Below are positions 1-7,044 of a stretch of DNA of 24,327 nucleotides, piece by piece (position 1 is the first letter of the stretch; every line of letters starts with the position of its first letter). The notes under the pieces were generated by a model, which searched no databases, had not been told where the DNA came from, and was given only the letters and a program-made list of their open reading frames with translations. Origin of the DNA: Caldifarciminota bacterium UBA5631 (GTDB lineage Bacteria; Hydrothermota; Hydrothermia; UBA1063); NCBI GenBank assembly GCA_002421425.1, contig DIJZ01000022.1, positions 31,192-55,518 on the forward strand. Reading direction: 5' to 3'. The translations under genes were made by a program, and so were the position numbers.

Positions 1-480
1 TTGTCTTCAAGAAGCTATCTTCATTTTACTTCGCCTATACGCAGATATCCCGATCTCGTGGTCCACAGGATTCTGAAAAGGGCCCTGGAGCGAAGGGCCT
101 GGGCTCCTGATGAGGAATACATCAGAAAACTTGATGAAATTGCAAAGCAGTCGACTCAGCGGGAGGAAATCTCTGAAAAGGCCGAATGGGAACTTGTAGA
201 TTTGAAGAAGTACGAATTTATGAAGGATAAAGTAGGAGAGGTTCTTGATGGAATAATAACTCACATTATTCCTCAGGGTATTTTTGTTGAGATCGAAGAA
301 TTTCTCACCGAAGGTTTTGTTCCATGGTCGAAGCTTGAGGCAAAGGTTGTTTTTAACGATGAGTTTAGGGAGGCATATCTCGGAGAAAAACGTTTAAAAA
401 TGGGTGATAGAGTTAAGGTGAAGGTAATATCAGTTAACAAATGGGCAAAAAGCATGGAACTTGAACTTTATGAAATATAG
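1..480 (+). CDS. rnr: Ribonuclease R, C-terminal part (5' end outside window)
   Basis: This is the C-terminal piece of an RNase II/R family 3'-5' exoribonuclease, a cytoplasmic enzyme that degrades structured RNA. The frame is open from the first base, so the gene starts upstream. About residues 6-23 carry the highly conserved end of the RNB catalytic domain (HFTSPIRRYPDLVVHR). Residues from about 75 to 157 form an S1 RNA-binding domain (GEVLDGIITHI, then GIFVEIEEF, ending MGDRVKVKVISVN). The protein ends right after S1 with no Lys-rich tail, which some RNase R proteins have. The stop codon lies inside the start of the next gene, so the two are probably co-transcribed. RNase II is the alternative, but the motif and short tail fit RNase R (VacB) better. 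Confidence 0.9.
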   Translation: MSSRSYLHFTSPIRRYPDLVVHRILKRALERRAWAPDEEYIRKLDEIAKQSTQREEISEKAEWELVDLKKYEFMKDKVGEVLDGIITHIIPQGIFVEIEEFLTEGFVPWSKLEAKVVFNDEFREAYLGEKRLKMGDRVKVKVISVNKWAKSMELELYEI

Positions 481-1420
481 AATCCTCGTTCAGATACCTG
501 AGTTAGATGAGGAGAGTAAGATGCTAATTAAGGGGATTCTGGGTAATGAGTTCTTTGTATATTTTGACAAGAGCGAAGTGGACATATCTACCATTGATGT
601 CCTGCTTGTTTTTCGGTGGGAAGGTGTGATGGACATGGATACGCTGAAGAGAATGAGCTCTTTGAAGTTAGTACAATCTATCACAGCGGGAGTAGATCAT
701 CTTCCTATAAGAGAGCTTGTGGGAATGGGAATTAAGGTTATGGGAGCGCCGGGGGCAAATTCAATGTACATTGCAGAGCATGCGTTGGGTATGATGCTGT
801 GTGCAATAAAGAAGATCTGTGTACATGACCGGCTAATGCGAAAGGGAGAGTTCCATCAGGAGGAAATGCATAGAACCCTTTTTGGCAAAAATCTACTGAT
901 TCTCGGGTTTGGGACCATCGGGCAGGAATTTGCAAGAATTGTGGAAAAATTTCGCATGAATATCAGAGTTTTCAAAAAGAGGAGTATTTTACCTCCAGAG
1001 TGGCGAGGAAGAATTGACAGAGTGTACATTTCAAAAAACGAGCTTGATGATGTGTGGCCCTGGGCAGATTATATCCTGATTGCTTTGCCGTTAAATGATG
1101 AGACACAAAATTTCATTGGTGCGAAGGAACTTGAATTGATGAAGAGGAATGCATTAATAGTCAACATATCCCGCGGGAAGATTATTGATGAAGAGGCTCT
1201 TTACAATCATCTTCGGGAGAATGTGAATTTCTTTGCATGCATCGATACATGGTGGGTGTACCCCTCTCCAGGTGAAAGTTTTTCACAGCATTTCCCCTTT
1301 CATACTCTTTCCAATGTGTTGATGACGCCTCACGTTGCGCCGAAGGTTCCGGGATTCTTCGAAAATATGGTAGTTACTGCCTGTACGAGCATTCTCAAAG
1401 TAATGGGGTTAACCCATTAG
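470..1420 (+). CDS. D-isomer-specific 2-hydroxyacid dehydrogenase family protein
   Basis: Predicted cytoplasmic NAD(P)-dependent oxidoreductase of the 2-hydroxyacid dehydrogenase superfamily, about 316 residues, the usual length. The Rossmann motif LGFGTIG is at about 145-151. NISRGKIIDEEAL (about 232-245) holds the catalytic Arg, and TPHVAP (His about 288) holds the catalytic His. The stretch that normally reads DVFxxEP and supplies the catalytic Glu reads DTWWVYP here (about 259-265), with Tyr where Glu, or Gln in formate dehydrogenases, is expected. The substrate cannot be named. I chose ATG at 470, overlapping the RNase R stop by 11 bases with GGAA upstream. A TTG at 461 would add three residues. 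The stop overlaps the convergent next gene by four bases. Confidence 0.85.
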   Translation: MKYRILVQIPELDEESKMLIKGILGNEFFVYFDKSEVDISTIDVLLVFRWEGVMDMDTLKRMSSLKLVQSITAGVDHLPIRELVGMGIKVMGAPGANSMYIAEHALGMMLCAIKKICVHDRLMRKGEFHQEEMHRTLFGKNLLILGFGTIGQEFARIVEKFRMNIRVFKKRSILPPEWRGRIDRVYISKNELDDVWPWADYILIALPLNDETQNFIGAKELELMKRNALIVNISRGKIIDEEALYNHLRENVNFFACIDTWWVYPSPGESFSQHFPFHTLSNVLMTPHVAPKVPGFFENMVVTACTSILKVMGLTH

Positions 1421-2346
1421 TGATAATCTGAATAAAGGGAATCTGCAAAATCTTTAAAAAATTGTTCTCCAGTCATTCTGTAGAGATAATTTACCAGATA
1501 AATATGGTAAAGATGATAAACTGGGTCCTGGTGATGATGCTTTAAGCAGTAGTAGCTTATGCCCCCTGGATTCCTGAACAACGGTAATTTGTCCTGCAGA
1601 GTTGTTAATGTGGCCTCAATGTATACTTTTACTTCCGGGTCTTTTGTTAATAGCCAGTACTCATAAATTCCCTGTAGTGCGTGAATACAGCCATTCAGGA
1701 CATAGCCGGGTTCTTCCATCGGATACTCCTCAATCCAGTAATATCGGTCCGATTCGATAAACGCCACCCAAGGATAGTTCTCTCGGTTGAGGTTTTTGAA
1801 GGACTGAAAGATCTTATCGGCAAAATTAAGGTATCTTGAGTTATGAGTTACATTGTAGAGTCTCACTATTAACTCCAGAACCTGGCCTTGTGCCATTCCA
1901 GAGAACCAGGGGGCAAAAAGGGTGTCCACGTTGGAGCCGTGGGGTCGACAATTGAAATGGTAAGGAAAGTAGAGTGCACCGTCAATTTCGTAGGAAATAT
2001 CCAGCAGTTTGTCAACCCACGTTTGCACTCTTAAAAGATAGCGACTGTCCCCTGTAAGCACATAGCTATTCAAATACTGCATTCCCTTAATTGCAATATT
2101 TACAGGATGATAGTAGTATCTGCCATCATAGGGGTTCAGGAACAATGGGACCCCCTCGGGATCGCAGGGATAGCTCTCATCCAGAGGGACTGGAGTTCCG
2201 GTAACCAGATGCAAGCTATCGTAGGGAATTACTTTAAGGTTGTACGACTTTATTTCGCAATCCGGCCTTACAAAATCTTCTCCATTCTTTTTGCATGAAA
2301 TAGCTACCACTATTGAAAGGATTAAAAAAAGGGAAACCCTTCTCAT
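1417..2346 (-). CDS. Lipoprotein with D-glucuronyl C5-epimerase C-terminal-like domain
   Basis: A 309-residue secreted lipoprotein. The signal peptide (about 1-17) ends in the lipobox AISC with Cys18 as the lipidated residue. The rest resembles the (alpha/alpha) domain of heparan-sulfate D-glucuronyl C5-epimerases (C5-epim_C type): WFSGMAQGQ at 147-155, YVLNG at 215-219, SYYCLKH at 264-270 and YHLYHI at 277-282. These match the family's MAQGH, VLNG, YDLRH and YHTTHI motifs. The Tyr residues of the last two motifs, which carry catalytic or substrate-contact Tyr in the animal enzymes, are present. Likely role: acting on uronic-acid polysaccharide at the cell surface or in the periplasm. The reaction (epimerase, hydrolase or binding only) is not shown. 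It is a single gene, convergent with the dehydrogenase, and may be translated from a leaderless mRNA. Confidence 0.75.
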   Translation of the reverse strand: MRRVSLFLILSIVVAISCKKNGEDFVRPDCEIKSYNLKVIPYDSLHLVTGTPVPLDESYPCDPEGVPLFLNPYDGRYYYHPVNIAIKGMQYLNSYVLTGDSRYLLRVQTWVDKLLDISYEIDGALYFPYHFNCRPHGSNVDTLFAPWFSGMAQGQVLELIVRLYNVTHNSRYLNFADKIFQSFKNLNRENYPWVAFIESDRYYWIEEYPMEEPGYVLNGCIHALQGIYEYWLLTKDPEVKVYIEATLTTLQDKLPLFRNPGGISYYCLKHHHQDPVYHLYHIYLVNYLYRMTGEQFFKDFADSLYSDYH

Positions 2347-2353
2347 TTTTTAA

Positions 2354-2382
2354 ATTTTACCATATTGCATAAGGACTGTCAA
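2354..2382 (-). promoter_or_regulatory. Promoter of the C5-epimerase-like lipoprotein gene
   Basis: On the minus strand, TTGACA (2382-2377) and TAAAAT (2359-2354) are separated by exactly 17 bases, a near-consensus sigma70-type promoter. Only seven bases separate the -10 box from the ATG at 2346, so transcription should begin at or within one base of the start codon. No Shine-Dalgarno sequence can fit. Confidence 0.7.
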
Positions 2383-2478
2383 AGATTTCAGAAGACAAAT
2401 GCAGAATTTTGTTCAGTTCCGGGAAAAATGTTTTCAAGATTTCCACATCTTCAAGCCCGTAGAAGCAAATTCTTACAT

Positions 2479-2507
2479 TTGAAAGTATAAGAGCGTTGCT
2501 TTAACAT
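2479..2507 (+). promoter_or_regulatory. Probable promoter of the macrodomain gene
   Basis: TTGAAA (2479-2484) and TAACAT (2502-2507) lie 17 bases apart. The predicted start near 2514 leaves a leader of about 27 bases with an AAAGG ribosome-binding site before ATG 2541. The hexamers are moderate matches only. The rest of the 2347-2540 gap shows nothing else recognisable. Confidence 0.45.
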
Positions 2508-2540
2508 AAGTCTAATGCCTTCTTCTAGAAAGGTTGTAAA

Positions 2541-3092
2541 ATGAGTGAACTTATTAGACACAAAATAAAAGGAACGTATTTAGTAGTGGTTCAGGGAGAT
2601 ATTACTGAGGAAGAAGTTGATGCCATCGTAAATGCTGCAAATTCACATCTCAAGCACGGTGGAGGGGTTGCAGGGGCAATAGTAAGGAAAGGTGGAAGAG
2701 TAATTCAGGAAGAGAGTGATAAAATTGGTTTCTGCCCGGTTGGTAAAGCGGTCGTCACTTCAGCAGGTAAACTGAAAGCAAAGCATGTAATCCACGCCGT
2801 TGGACCTGTATGGGGAGAAGGCGATGAGGAAAACAAACTCAAAAGCGCCGTACTGAGCGCCCTTACCATAGCAACTGAGAAGAACCTGAAATCCATCTCT
2901 ATTCCTGCCATAAGCACAGGTATATTTGGATATCCCAAGGGCCCTGGCACGCGGGTAATTTTCGATACTTGCCTGGATTTTCTAAAAAATAGAAATACAA
3001 GCCTTTTAGAAATAAGACTTTGCAGTATAGATTCAGAGACCTGTGGCTTTTTTGTTAGCTATGTGGAGGAACTGGAATCCGAGGGTTGCTGA
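2541..3092 (+). CDS. Macrodomain protein (YmdB/MacroD-like ADP-ribose hydrolase)
   Basis: A single-domain, 183-residue cytoplasmic macrodomain protein. Visible family motifs are QGDIT (18-22), VNAANSHLKHGGGVAGAI (30-47), which includes the catalytic-loop Asn and the Gly-rich ADP-ribose loop, and PAISTGIFGYP (122-132), which binds the phosphates. These match MacroD/YmdB-type enzymes, which remove the acetyl group from O-acetyl-ADP-ribose or cleave mono-ADP-ribose from proteins. Function is inferred from the family. No ADP-ribosyltransferase gene is adjacent, so a toxin-antitoxin role is not indicated. The start ATG follows AAAGG by seven bases. The 3' end overlaps the convergent membrane-protein gene by 34 bases. 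Confidence 0.9.
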   Translation: MSELIRHKIKGTYLVVVQGDITEEEVDAIVNAANSHLKHGGGVAGAIVRKGGRVIQEESDKIGFCPVGKAVVTSAGKLKAKHVIHAVGPVWGEGDEENKLKSAVLSALTIATEKNLKSISIPAISTGIFGYPKGPGTRVIFDTCLDFLKNRNTSLLEIRLCSIDSETCGFFVSYVEELESEGC

Positions 3093-3649
3093 GTCTCCAG
3101 TGTGTCGGGAAGCGAAAAGAATGAAACGAGCATCACTATCCAGCCTGCAAGCATTACGAGGGCTCCGACAATCAGTACAATTGAAATCGCACCATAGAAC
3201 AATAATTCACCACCTGTTTTAAAACCGTTTATCCCTGATTTTATTGCGAGAGCCGTAAAACTTCCTTTGTAGAAATAAGATCCTGCTACCAGTGATAGGT
3301 AGAGTATAATCAGGAAAACTGCAAGGGTAGTTCCAAGTCCTGAAAGAGCTCCAAGTTGATAGGAAAAGGATCCTTCCACATAATATCTGATGAAAGCACC
3401 GGCGCCTGTTAGTATTGCGGTGAAGATTGCTAATCCTACTCCTGCGACGCTGATGATAAATCCTGTGAGAAAGTTTGTAAAGATCTTGTCCTCAAGGAAC
3501 TTCGTAGCGAGTTGTCTCAAAGATATGAGTAAGAGCACAATTCCACTTATTCTAAAAATAAATCCTATCCGCGGAAGGAAACCGAATAAATACAGGGCTA
3601 CCCCAATTCCTCCCAGCCACTTTTCCCTTCTAAAATCCATTGTCTCCAT
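3059..3649 (-). CDS. DUF996-type integral membrane protein
   Basis: A membrane protein of about 193-196 residues with several hydrophobic segments: about 11-45 (two closely spaced helices), 60-85, 105-125 and 155-180. The N-terminal pattern (GGIGVALYLFGFLPRIGFIFRISGIVLLLISL) and overall layout resemble the DUF996 family (PF06195) of unknown function. It lies 9-18 bases after the stop of the GT4 gene and is probably its operon partner. The start is uncertain: ATG 3649, or ATG 3640, which has GGAG three bases upstream. The family call rests on pattern memory and no function can be assigned. Confidence 0.65.
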   Translation of the reverse strand: METMDFRREKWLGGIGVALYLFGFLPRIGFIFRISGIVLLLISLRQLATKFLEDKIFTNFLTGFIISVAGVGLAIFTAILTGAGAFIRYYVEGSFSYQLGALSGLGTTLAVFLIILYLSLVAGSYFYKGSFTALAIKSGINGFKTGGELLFYGAISIVLIVGALVMLAGWIVMLVSFFSLPDTLETQQPSDSSSST

Positions 3650-3658
3650 AATGTAAAA

Positions 3659-4867
3659 TTATATTGAGTTTTTTCCAGTCAATTCAAGTATGGTTGTTTC
3701 GAGTTTATTAATGATGTAATCCCAGGAGAAGTTTTCAATTACATGTTTTTGCCCCTCTTCCACGAGGGTCCTTCTAAGGCTTTCGTTTTTAATAAGGAGA
3801 AGTATTTTTTCGGCCAGTTCCACGTCATTACCTGGCTGAAAGAGAAGCCCGGTTTTGCCGTCAATGATAATATCCGGAATACCACCAATGTTGGAACCGA
3901 TTACCGGGATACCAAAGGAAATGGCTTCCACAAGAACCATACCAAGACCCTCGGTTTCCCCCGTTCTTGTAGTGATTGAAGGCAACACAAGCATAGTAGC
4001 GTTTCGGAACGAATCTTTCAGCGGCTCTCCTGCAAGAAATCCTGAGAAGATCACGTTTTTAAATATTCCCAGCTCCTTCGCAAGCTCTACAGAATATCTC
4101 ATCAGAGGCCCGTCTCCCACAACATTAAGTCTTGCATCGGGATACTCTTGCAGAACTTTCTCGAAAGCTTTCAAAAGTACAGGAAGACCTTTTACTTCAA
4201 TCAACCTGCCAACAAAAAGTATTGTTATTTGCTCTTTCCTGGAGTAAGGAAAGATTTTCTGTTCGTGAGGGTTCCCCAGCGGAAGAAGTTCGACGCGCGC
4301 TTTAATTCCAATATCTGTGACCTTGTTTTTGATGTATGAAGAGTTTGCAAAGATCACGTCACACGCAGACATCATTTTTATTATTATCTTCTTTAAGAAC
4401 TGATTCAGCCTGGAAAGGAGTGCAATTTCAGAGCCATGGACAAAGGCGACAATTTTTGTACTTTTTCTGAGCTTGAAGGGAAGTGCAAAAAGGATGTGAG
4501 GCACTGGCCAATGGACGTGAACAACGTCGAATTTTTCCTTTAAAGCAAGCCATAGTGCATTCAAGAAACCCATCTTAAGATACGGAATTACAAGCAGTTT
4601 GAAGGAAATTCCCTGCTTAACTCTTTCGGGAACTGCTACATCATGAGTAAGGACTTCCCAATTCCTCGGGGCGTATCTGAAACGGAATATTTCTAAACCT
4701 TTATAATCTTTCTGCTTGAGTGCCCTGTATGAAGATGTGAGTACCTTTACTCGGTGTCCCCTCTCCTTCAGTAACAGGAGTTCTTTTACCAGCCAGGGGC
4801 TTATAATGTCTCTTTCGTGCCTTGGGAATGCGGTAGTTATAACTAAAATATTAAAAGTCTTGTCCAC
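3659..4867 (-). CDS. Glycosyltransferase family 4 (GT-B fold)
   Basis: A 402-residue GT-B glycosyltransferase of the GT4 type, with no membrane segment. The N-terminal domain has the usual opening (ITTAFPRHERDI) with VHVHWP at about 116-121 and HGSE at 144-147. The C-terminal nucleotide-sugar domain has FVGRLIEVKGL (218-228), VVGDGPL (249-255) and the retaining-enzyme EX7E motif E306-E314 (EGLGMVLVE). It transfers a sugar from a nucleotide or lipid donor, probably for lipid-linked or surface glycans. The acceptor is unknown. The start is GTG 4867, with no Shine-Dalgarno but a -10 box six bases upstream, suggesting a leaderless mRNA. It is followed closely by the DUF996-type gene. Confidence 0.88.
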   Translation of the reverse strand: MDKTFNILVITTAFPRHERDIISPWLVKELLLLKERGHRVKVLTSSYRALKQKDYKGLEIFRFRYAPRNWEVLTHDVAVPERVKQGISFKLLVIPYLKMGFLNALWLALKEKFDVVHVHWPVPHILFALPFKLRKSTKIVAFVHGSEIALLSRLNQFLKKIIIKMMSACDVIFANSSYIKNKVTDIGIKARVELLPLGNPHEQKIFPYSRKEQITILFVGRLIEVKGLPVLLKAFEKVLQEYPDARLNVVGDGPLMRYSVELAKELGIFKNVIFSGFLAGEPLKDSFRNATMLVLPSITTRTGETEGLGMVLVEAISFGIPVIGSNIGGIPDIIIDGKTGLLFQPGNDVELAEKILLLIKNESLRRTLVEEGQKHVIENFSWDYIINKLETTILELTGKNSI

Positions 4868-4873
4868 ACTAGT

Positions 4874-4901
4874 ATTTTATATTAAAAATGCGGAACAACA
4901 A
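4874..4901 (-). promoter_or_regulatory. Probable promoter of the GT4 gene
   Basis: On the minus strand TAAAAT (4879-4874) lies six bases before the GTG start at 4867. A weak TTGTTG -35 (4901-4896) lies 16 bases upstream of it. The expected start of transcription is the G of GTG. The -35 match is poor, so the call rests mainly on the -10 box and the absence of any ribosome-binding site. Confidence 0.4.
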
Positions 4902-4978
4902 ATGGGTGTGAAATTCTACCTTTCTCAGGAGTTGAATTTCAACAAAGTTTGTAATTTTTGCAAGTTCGTCAATCTTAA

Positions 4979-4984
4979 TATAAT
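4979..4984 (+). promoter_or_regulatory. -10 box upstream of tspO
   Basis: A perfect TATAAT lies 22 bases before the tspO ATG. The only -35 candidate, TTGCAA at 4958-4963, has a short 15-base spacer. The predicted leader is about 16 bases and holds the strong GGAGGGTG ribosome-binding site. Confidence 0.4.
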
Positions 4985-5006
4985 ATAAAACTCAAAGGAG
5001 GGTGAA

Positions 5007-5480
5007 ATGCCTAAAATAGTGAAACTTCTCATATCAGTGCTAGTTCCATTGGTGATTGGTTTCGCGGGGGGGATATTTACCTCTTCGTCAGTCAATAACT
5101 GGTATACTACTATCAACAAGCCTTCTTTCACACCACCAGGATGGCTTTTTGGGCCTGCGTGGACTTTACTTTACATTCTTATGGGATTGGCTTTTTATTT
5201 CGCCTGGTTAAAGGGCTTTGGTGGCAATCCTTCTCTATGCATAAGCATTTTTGCAGTCCAGCTCATTTTGAACTTCTTGTGGTCAATCCTATTCTTTGGA
5301 CTTAAAGCACCATTATACGCTTTCGTCGAAATTGTATTTCTTTGGGTTGCCATTCTCATAAACGTAATCGTATTTTTCCGTGTATCAAGGGTTTCCGGCA
5401 TTCTTCTTCTTCCATATATCCTCTGGGTGAGCTTTGCCTCTGCTTTAAATCTCGGGGTGGTACTTCTGAATAAGTTCTAA
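5007..5480 (+). CDS. tspO: TspO/MBR family membrane protein
   Basis: A 157-residue membrane protein of the TspO/peripheral benzodiazepine receptor family, typical length with five predicted transmembrane helices. Conserved family residues are visible: NNWYTTINKPSFTPPGWLFGPAWTLLYILMG (about 30-60), including the Trp/Pro-rich loop WxxxxKPxFxPPxWxFxPxW. Family members bind porphyrins and sterols and respond to oxygen, light or stress. In Rhodobacter the gene (also crtK) sits among carotenoid genes. The start ATG follows a strong GGAGGGTG. The next gene, a carotenoid-type glycosyltransferase, begins within about five to 26 bases, so the two likely form an operon. Confidence 0.95.
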   Translation: MPKIVKLLISVLVPLVIGFAGGIFTSSSVNNWYTTINKPSFTPPGWLFGPAWTLLYILMGLAFYFAWLKGFGGNPSLCISIFAVQLILNFLWSILFFGLKAPLYAFVEIVFLWVAILINVIVFFRVSRVSGILLLPYILWVSFASALNLGVVLLNKF

Positions 5481-5485
5481 CACCC

Positions 5486-6595
5486 TTGTTTGACCTTAGC
5501 GCTTTTATGCTCGAAGGGCTGCAGAGCGTTTTTTTCTTTTCTCTTGCGTTATGGGCTTTATTTAGAGTACTCAGATTTTTCAGCAGGTGTCGGGCGCCAT
5601 CGAATGGGGTTACATCGATTTCCATTATAATACCGGCAAGGAATGAAGAAAGAAGGTTGCCGAAACTACTGGATTCAATTAGCTACCAGACTGTGAAACC
5701 GCTGGAAGTGATCGTGGTGAACGACGATTCCAGTGATGCTACCGCGGAAGTAGCCGAAAGATATGGTGCGAAGGTACTTAATGTGAAACTTCCTCAAGGA
5801 TGGTCAGGAAAGAGTTTTGCATGCTATTCAGGGGCAAAAGCAGCACAGGGTGAGATCTTGCTGTTCCTGGATGCTGATGTGATCTTAGCACCTGAGTTCC
5901 TCGAAAGATTTGGAGACCATATTGGAGAAAATACGGTTTTATCCATTCAGCCTTATCACATTCTGGAAGATTTTTATGAGCATTTTTCCATAATGTTTAA
6001 CATAATTGCTGTGCTTGGGATGGATGCAGGAAAAAAGAAAAATTGTACGTTTAAAACAAAGGGTCTCTTCGGGCCCTGCATATTTTTTCCAAGGCGCTTA
6101 TATGAAGAGACAGGAGGCCATCTACTTGCAAGAAGTAGCATTATTGAGGACATGGATATGGGAATGTCTCTTGCGAAGAGAGGTGTGAATCTTTTATCTG
6201 TACCTCACAACAGTCTGATCAGCTTTCGAATGTACCCGGAAGGGATACGAAGTTTAATATCTGGATGGATGAAGAATTTTTCCACGGGAGCGAGTCGCTC
6301 TTCCTTTTTTACAATAGTACAGGTTTTTGGAATTGTAGCTACATCTTTCAACTGCTTGAAAGGAATTTTTGAGAATCTACATTCGCCTTTGTTGTTCGGG
6401 TACACGCTGCTATACGTTGTTTTCTTAGGTCTTGTCTATGTTGCTGCGACAAAACTTGGGGCATTCAAATGGTGGGATACCATTATCTGGCCTTTACATG
6501 TAACTTTGTTTGTGGTTGTGTTTCTCGTGTCCCTGGTTTTAAGATTTCTGCACATACCCATTCTTTGGCGCGGGAGAAAAGTTTACCCATCTTGA
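5486..6595 (+). CDS. Membrane-associated GT2 glycosyltransferase (CrtQ-like)
   Basis: An inverting GT-A family 2 glycosyltransferase of up to 369 residues. An N-terminal hydrophobic segment (about 10-32) precedes the GT-A domain: SIIIPARNEE (46-55), VIVVNDDSSDAT (75-86) and the metal-binding FLDADV (127-132). An acidic EDMDMG follows near 220-226 and WMKNFSTGA after it, then three or four C-terminal membrane helices (about 280-360). The layout resembles 4,4'-diaponeurosporenoate glycosyltransferase (CrtQ) and related membrane GT2 enzymes that glycosylate carotenoids or other lipids. The acceptor is inferred. The start may be TTG 5486 or ATG 5507. Neither has a clear ribosome-binding site, which suggests coupling to tspO. 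Confidence 0.82.
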   Translation: MFDLSAFMLEGLQSVFFFSLALWALFRVLRFFSRCRAPSNGVTSISIIIPARNEERRLPKLLDSISYQTVKPLEVIVVNDDSSDATAEVAERYGAKVLNVKLPQGWSGKSFACYSGAKAAQGEILLFLDADVILAPEFLERFGDHIGENTVLSIQPYHILEDFYEHFSIMFNIIAVLGMDAGKKKNCTFKTKGLFGPCIFFPRRLYEETGGHLLARSSIIEDMDMGMSLAKRGVNLLSVPHNSLISFRMYPEGIRSLISGWMKNFSTGASRSSFFTIVQVFGIVATSFNCLKGIFENLHSPLLFGYTLLYVVFLGLVYVAATKLGAFKWWDTIIWPLHVTLFVVVFLVSLVLRFLHIPILWRGRKVYPS

Positions 6596-6639
6596 AATAT
6601 CTTCTGCTAAGCAATGCTCTTCGAGTCCCTGATTTCCAT

Positions 6640-7044
6640 TTACCGTAAGTGTTTCTTGAGATACTGCAACACAAATTTTTTAGTATGGGGTAATATGCAA
6701 TTGGAGCAGTCCCAGTAGCCAAATTCATTTCTAAATCCAGATTTTGAACCGATGATGCAATTGCCGTATTGTTTATTCTCCGCATCCCACAGGGAAGGGT
6801 CGTAAAAAGGACAAGCGCACAAATAGCAGTTAAGTTCTGATTCTGACAAACTGTGGCACTTTTGATTTTTAGAGTAGAGCGGGCAGAAATCCTTTTCGTT
6901 AGTCTTCATATTTGAGTATGTGAAGTACCTTACAATTTCCTCTTCTGATTTCGGGTTTAACTTTCTAACTATTGCCTCTCGCCGTTCAAGAAACTCTCCA
7001 AGCCACTTCTCTAGTGGGTTTTCTTCACCTTCTATATATCCCAA
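6640..7044 (-). CDS. Cys-rich small-domain protein (PF04071/COG2158-like)
   Basis: A 134-residue cytoplasmic protein with eight Cys (54, 63, 73, 76, 78, 96, 113, 116) and His120. The pattern NCYLCACPFY (72-81) followed by GYWDCSNCILPH (109-120) matches the Cys-rich small domain of COG2158 predicted metal-binding proteins (NCLFCxCPLY...KDCSNCxxPH). The N-terminal 45 residues are charged and helical in appearance and are not part of that domain. The start is TTG 7044, inside the 3' end of the preceding lipoprotein gene (20-base overlap), with AGGA a few bases upstream, so translation is probably coupled. As the last gene of the riboswitch-controlled cobalamin operon it is a candidate for corrinoid or metal handling. 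The biochemical function is unknown. Confidence 0.8.
   Translation of the reverse strand: MGYIEGEENPLEKWLGEFLERREAIVRKLNPKSEEEIVRYFTYSNMKTNEKDFCPLYSKNQKCHSLSESELNCYLCACPFYDPSLWDAENKQYGNCIIGSKSGFRNEFGYWDCSNCILPHTKKFVLQYLKKHLR

Noticed and set aside
2541..3092. DarG-like antitoxin macrodomain of a toxin-antitoxin pair
   Set aside because: There is no DarT-type or other ADP-ribosyltransferase gene next to it, and the protein lacks the extra C-terminal domain.
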